Source: an uncultured Rickettsiales bacterium (GTDB lineage Bacteria > Pseudomonadota > Alphaproteobacteria > Rickettsiales > Midichloriaceae). Taken from it: a stretch of DNA of 10,009 nucleotides. A program made the translations under genes and the position numbers. The notes beneath the pieces were generated by a model. That model made no database searches. It was not told the DNA's origin and worked only from the letters and a program-made list of their open reading frames with translations. Location of the stretch: positions 1 through 10,009 of the forward strand of contig CALKVD010000024.1 of assembly GCA_937996615.1 (NCBI GenBank). The letters are read 5' to 3'. How positions within the stretch are numbered: position 1 is the stretch's first letter; every line of letters starts with the position of its first letter. This document shows, piece by piece, positions 7,432-10,009 of the stretch.

Positions 7432-7490
7432 TTGAGCTGCGAATCTTGAACTTAAATTAGATCAACTTTGGTAAGCTAGCTCAATTTTTT
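7432..7490 (+). terminator. Weak terminator candidate after the ABC exporter
   Basis: TTGAGCT (7432-7438) pairs with AGCTCAA (7478-7484), directly followed by six T. The T run and 7-bp stem favour an intrinsic terminator 40 bases past the exporter stop. The loop of about 39 bases is far longer than usual, which lowers confidence. Confidence 0.3.
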
Positions 7491-7652
7491 AAGCTTGTCT
7501 TTCAAGAGTTGATTGATTTTGGGGTTTAGATTTATTTTATTAAGATAAACAAGATTTACTGCAAAATATGCGATAGAAATAGCAAACCATGATACATTAA
7601 TAGCGATATCGTCAAACATTAATGATGAATATAACAGAGTTGATGTAGCAAT
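7476..7652 (-). pseudogene. Remnant or small ORF with one membrane segment
   Basis: Reading on the minus strand, the frame is open for 58 codons from just after a TAG (7653-7655) to the TAG at 7476-7478. An internal ATG at 7617-7619 would give a 47-aa peptide: MFDDIAINVSWFAI, then a hydrophobic stretch, then a Lys/Asn-rich tail ending KDKLKKLS. The hydrophobic helix with a basic tail reads like the C-terminus of a membrane protein. Upstream of the TAG the frame continues as LPKIFQSISTP, which faintly recalls PQ-loop (SemiSWEET-type) transporters with a stop inserted. There is no ribosome binding site before the ATG. I judge a decayed gene slightly more likely than an expressed small protein, but chance is possible. 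Confidence 0.3.
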
Positions 7653-7845
7653 CTATGGTGTAGAAATGCTTTGAAAAATTTTAGGGAGCTATAGTTTATA
7701 TTATTTAAACGATCGCAAGTTCTGTCATATTATTCTGCTTTATCTTGTATATAATTTCATATAAGCTATTAGGATATCTAGTTGAAAAAGTAGTGACACC
7801 TTAACTAATAAATTAATATAATAGAATAATAATATACAATAATAA

Positions 7846-7889
7846 ACATAGCAAAGGTAGGTTACAGAACTCACCTTTCTTTGCTATGT
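7846..7889. terminator. Strong hairpin, probable terminator of the coiled-coil gene
   Basis: ACATAGCAAAG (7846-7856) pairs perfectly over 11 bp with CTTTGCTATGT (7879-7889). AGGT and ACCT can add four inner pairs. T-rich sequence follows on both strands, so it could serve both convergent genes. It begins only 18 bases after the TAA at 7908-7910 on the minus strand, the usual distance for an intrinsic terminator. Confidence 0.75.
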
Positions 7890-7907
7890 TTCTTTATTGT
7901 ACAACAG

Positions 7908-8006
7908 TTAATTAATAGCTGCTGTTATACTAACAGATGGTTTTAATCCCAAATCTGAGTCTATATTATCGTCTAGTCTTTGTGATAATAAATGTTTTAT
8001 AATGTT
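7908..8006 (-). pseudogene. In-frame continuation of the coiled-coil gene after its TAG
   Basis: Directly after the TAG at 8007-8009 the same frame stays open for 32 codons to a TAA at 7908-7910. The encoded peptide begins NIIKHLLSQRLDDNID and ends KPSVSITAAIN. Its balanced composition and the terminator just beyond the TAA suggest that it is the former C-terminus, cut off by a nonsense change, reached by readthrough, or lost through a sequencing error at one base. Confidence 0.5.
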
Positions 8007-9335
8007 CTATCTACTACGATCATGATCATAACCAAGGTCAAGTTTTTTACCTTCTCTTAATAGAAGTTTTGCTTCCTCAGCTTGTGTCGCACATCTTGTT
8101 TCTGCAAGCATAGAAGTTCCAAATACTAATGCTGCTCCTACCACGCTAATTGTAATAGCGGTGACGATGCTAGCTTCAATAAACATTGGAGCAACCATTA
8201 TAACACCAAAACCTAGGCATAACATACTTATCTCTCCGATTGTCATATCTTCTTCGCTATTTTCTTGGAGCTTATATGCCTGCTTTCTACAATTCTCAGC
8301 TTTTTTGCTGAGATCACCATCTGTCAACGATTTTTCAACTTCTGTATCTTTTTCGAATAGAAGGTAGGCAAACTGTTCTTCAAGTTGTTCTATTGATTTT
8401 TTTGTTGTATCTACCTTTTTTTGGTAGCTTTGAATATAATTATATGGGTTCAATTTTGTTTTCAGCTTTTCTATTTTATTCTCATTATCTGATAGGAATT
8501 TATTCATTTCTTGTATTGTTTTCAAGGTTGGGGTGATTTTTTCTTGCATGGCTTTTATAATATAACTATTATTTAGTCTTATATGATTAGAAGCATTATA
8601 CCCATTTTCTTTTTCAAGTTCGCTAATCTTTGCCTCCAATTCAAGTAATGTGTATGTTTTTCCCTCATAATCAAACGACTGATTTTCCAGTGTTTGCAGG
8701 GACTTTAAAAGCCTGGTGTTTTCTTCTTCTAGATTATTCAGCTCTGTCTTTAATTTGTTGTGTTCTGGGGAATTTAGCTTAAATTCATCATATTGTTGGC
8801 TTGAAATATCACTTTTAAAGCCATTATTTAAATTTTCTAATTCTTTTCTTTTTGAATATAGTTTTGGTAATATATCATTATATAGTGTTTTAAAAATTTC
8901 AGCTCGCTCAATAAAAACAAGATCTGGGGTTATTTCTTTTGCAAGAGGCGCTGAGCTCTGTTGATGGTGCGGATTCATAGCTCGTTGATTTTGCTTTTCA
9001 TGACGTTTTTGCAAATTATCCGCAACTGCGATAATTGCTTGAGCTAATTGAGTTTTCTGAAAGCTATGCTGCCATTGATTAAAGAAATCATCACTATTAG
9101 ATGGAGATTCATATAAATTTTCATGAAAAGCTGTTGCGTGGTGTAAGATATTGGTTGCGCAGTTTAAAATTGCTATATCTTCTTCCTCTAATATAGTTTT
9201 TTTATTTAACCGAGCAACAGTTTGAGTTAAATCAAAAAGTACCAAATCTTGCTCTTTTTTATTTCCCATTTGAGAATTAAATTTCTCTTTTAAAGTTAAT
9301 GTATCGTTTAATGTAAATTCTTTGTTTGAAATCAT
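8007..9335 (-). CDS. Coiled-coil protein with C-terminal membrane hairpin, unknown function
   Basis: I do not recognise this 442-aa protein. The first 110 residues are mixed and helical in appearance. Residues about 110-130 form a His/Gln/Pro/Ser-rich linker. Residues about 155-350 are Glu/Lys/Leu/Asn-rich with heptad-like spacing, typical of long coiled coils. Two hydrophobic segments at about 369-386 and 389-410, separated by only a few residues including Glu, form a tight membrane hairpin. A polar tail follows. There is no N-terminal signal peptide. This layout resembles membrane-inserted effectors of intracellular bacteria (bilobed hydrophobic domain), which is inference. The ATG at 9333-9335 is the first after an in-frame TAA; no Shine-Dalgarno sequence is seen. 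The frame resumes past the TAG for 32 codons, so the natural protein may be about 475 aa. Its upstream side abuts the GC-rich segment. Confidence 0.85.
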   Translation of the reverse strand: MISNKEFTLNDTLTLKEKFNSQMGNKKEQDLVLFDLTQTVARLNKKTILEEEDIAILNCATNILHHATAFHENLYESPSNSDDFFNQWQHSFQKTQLAQAIIAVADNLQKRHEKQNQRAMNPHHQQSSAPLAKEITPDLVFIERAEIFKTLYNDILPKLYSKRKELENLNNGFKSDISSQQYDEFKLNSPEHNKLKTELNNLEEENTRLLKSLQTLENQSFDYEGKTYTLLELEAKISELEKENGYNASNHIRLNNSYIIKAMQEKITPTLKTIQEMNKFLSDNENKIEKLKTKLNPYNYIQSYQKKVDTTKKSIEQLEEQFAYLLFEKDTEVEKSLTDGDLSKKAENCRKQAYKLQENSEEDMTIGEISMLCLGFGVIMVAPMFIEASIVTAITISVVGAALVFGTSMLAETRCATQAEEAKLLLREGKKLDLGYDHDRSR

Positions 9336-9343
9336 ATCAATAT

Positions 9344-9349
9344 ATTATA
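9344..9349 (-). promoter_or_regulatory. -10-like box just before the coiled-coil gene
   Basis: On the minus strand TATAAT ends nine bases before the ATG. A -35 box would have to lie at about 9366-9372, inside the GC-rich mreD end, where none is seen. Either the match is chance, the transcript is nearly leaderless, or the natural upstream sequence was lost at the join. Confidence 0.25.
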
Positions 9350-9354
9350 ATAGT

Positions 9355-9365
9355 TTAATTAAGCC
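9355..9365. other. Abrupt composition boundary
   Basis: To the left the DNA is strongly AT-rich (14 G+C of 60 at 9241-9300), to the right GC-rich (36 of 60 at 9601-9660). The change happens within a few bases, at the stop codon of mreD. There is no tRNA, insertion sequence or long repeat at the join. Confidence 0.9.
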
Positions 9366-9844
9366 AACCGCCCCACACGGCCAAACAGAACATAAAACGC
9401 CGGATACCATAAAACGGTTACGATAGCCGAACCGGCAATCATCAAAAGCGACGGCGCATGATGCTGCACCATATGTAGCACGGCCCATAACAACACATGC
9501 CATGCCAACACGAACCCCGCCGCATCGAACCAGCGCACCCGGAACTGCTGAAAATTCCCCCGCTGCGCCAACCGCTCCCCCACACTCACCAGCAATACCA
9601 GCAACAACGCATGCACCCCCAGCGGCGTGGCAAACACCATGTCCTGACACAGCCCAAACATAAACGCAAACCAGCGCGGCCACGCGGCAGGATACGCCGA
9701 CGCAACAATCAGCGTCACCAGCATCCCCACATTCGGGCAAAGCGACACGCCCCCCACCGTCATCGGCACCGCAAAAAACGCCAGCAGCAGCAGCGCCACA
9801 CACGCCGGCAACATCAGCAATACCATCTCGGAAATCGACCGCAT
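9359..9844 (-). CDS. mreD: Rod shape-determining protein MreD
   Basis: This 161-aa protein is almost entirely hydrophobic with five or six predicted membrane helices, the normal size and topology for MreD. The motif GLCQDMVFATPLGVHALLLVLL (about residues 70-91) matches the family pattern of Gly, Asp and Pro-Leu-Gly. MreD is an inner-membrane part of the elongasome, working with MreB, MreC, RodA and PBP2 in wall elongation. The ATG at 9842-9844 is preceded directly by an in-frame TGA, fixing the start. Codons are GC-rich, in contrast with all genes to the left. The stop codon TAA lies exactly at the composition break, so the natural C-terminus might have been longer. Neither mreC nor the usual downstream mrdA (PBP2) is next to it: a coiled-coil gene of foreign composition follows after 23 bases. 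Confidence 0.82.
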   Translation of the reverse strand: MRSISEMVLLMLPACVALLLLAFFAVPMTVGGVSLCPNVGMLVTLIVASAYPAAWPRWFAFMFGLCQDMVFATPLGVHALLLVLLVSVGERLAQRGNFQQFRVRWFDAAGFVLAWHVLLWAVLHMVQHHAPSLLMIAGSAIVTVLWYPAFYVLFGRVGRLA

Positions 9845-9855
9845 TCAAAACGCAT

Positions 9856-9878
9856 AGCAGAGCGCCGCGCGCTCCGCT
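9856..9878 (-). other. GC-rich hairpin between the upstream gene and mreD
   Basis: On the minus strand AGCGGAGCGC and GCGCTCTGCT can pair over ten positions, one of them G-U, around a GCG loop. It lies between the stop of the upstream gene and the mreD start. No T run follows, so it may be an RNA-stability or attenuation element rather than a classic terminator. Confidence 0.45.
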
Positions 9879-9895
9879 AGTCGCACGTGAAAAAC

Positions 9896-10009
9896 CTATT
9901 TACGTTTGGCGTTCTGCCGAATCAGCGCGATGAAATACGGAATATACTCAATATTCTTATCCCCCACATGCGCCAGCACGCGCTCCACCAGGCGGTTGGC
10001 ATACAGCAT
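9896..10009 (-). CDS. C-terminal part of an unrecognised gene upstream of mreD
   Basis: This frame is open from the window edge to a TAG at 9896-9898. The visible 37 residues start MLYANRLVERVLAHVGDKN and end with a basic tail, QNAKRK. The other two minus-strand frames are closed and codon choice is GC-rich like mreD, so this is probably the true end of a coding sequence. The Met at the edge may be internal. It does not look like the end of MreC, the usual neighbour of mreD. It is separated from mreD by 51 bases with a hairpin. Confidence 0.55.
   Translation of the reverse strand: MLYANRLVERVLAHVGDKNIEYIPYFIALIRQNAKRK

Larger units (their letters stand above)
7393..8006. other. Spacer between the convergent exporter and coiled-coil genes
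   Basis: No intact gene of normal size is visible in these 614 bases. It contains a weak terminator candidate (7432-7490), a short minus-strand open frame with membrane-protein character (7476-7652), a second short minus-strand frame (7705-7800), a strong hairpin (7846-7889) and the in-frame continuation of the coiled-coil gene (7908-8006). The mixture looks like a decayed region. Confidence 0.6.

Noticed and set aside
8161..8964. Plus-strand frames opposite the coiled-coil gene
   Set aside because: Ser/Leu/Phe-rich products are what an antisense reading of a Glu/Lys/Asn coiled coil gives.
9345..9848. 167-codon minus-strand frame overlapping mreD
   Set aside because: Its product is a Cys/Gly/Ala/Val-rich shadow typical of GC-rich DNA. 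The alternative frame has the MreD length, membrane pattern and Pro-Leu-Gly motif.
9497..9880. 127-codon plus-strand frame opposite mreD
   Set aside because: An Arg/His/Gln/Pro-rich product is the usual antisense image of a hydrophobic GC-rich gene.
1..10009. CRISPR arrays, insertion sequences, phage genes or integrase attachment sites
   Set aside because: No regularly spaced repeats, transposase or integrase motifs, or terminal inverted repeats with target duplications were found. The tRNA is intact without a partial duplicate in the window.

Overview
Most of this window (positions 1 to about 9360) is AT-rich and carries alphaproteobacterial genes with long, poorly coding spacers. The RNase E start resembles other alphaproteobacterial RNase E proteins, the ABC exporter is MsbA-like, and there is an orphan membrane protein and a coiled-coil protein with a C-terminal membrane hairpin. 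Low GC, Asn/Lys/Ile-rich proteins, few clear Shine-Dalgarno sites and decayed-looking spacers suggest a host-associated member of the Rickettsiales or a similar reduced lineage. That placement is inference; no gene here fixes the genus.

Layout, plus strand first: an unrecognised multi-pass membrane protein (28-1620); a typical 2-Cys peroxiredoxin with its own promoter-like sequence (1737-2336); tRNA-Glu(UUC) (2585-2659); a spacer of about 590 bases rich in inverted and direct repeats, including a possible three-way-junction RNA fold; RNase E (3253-5460); and an MsbA-type ABC exporter (5569-7392) with a run of nine G near its 3' end. A second spacer of about 600 bases holds possible remnants of a small membrane-protein gene on the minus strand and a strong hairpin terminator. 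Beyond it, on the minus strand, is a coiled-coil protein (8007-9335). Its reading frame continues 32 codons past its TAG stop, to a TAA placed just before the terminator.

At about 9360 the composition changes abruptly. One 60-base line on the AT-rich side has 14 G+C, while one on the other side has 36. The last 650 bases carry a GC-rich mreD and the end of an unrecognised upstream gene, both on the minus strand. The join falls at the mreD stop codon and just upstream of the coiled-coil gene. This could be an assembly chimera of two genomes or a real recombination boundary, and the sequence alone cannot decide.

The genes do not form one pathway. Peroxiredoxin is antioxidant defence, RNase E is RNA processing and decay, the ABC protein is probably lipid or drug export, and MreD is cell-shape and wall machinery. 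The most interesting items are the composition break, the interrupted C-terminus of the coiled-coil (possible effector) gene, and the structured spacer upstream of RNase E.
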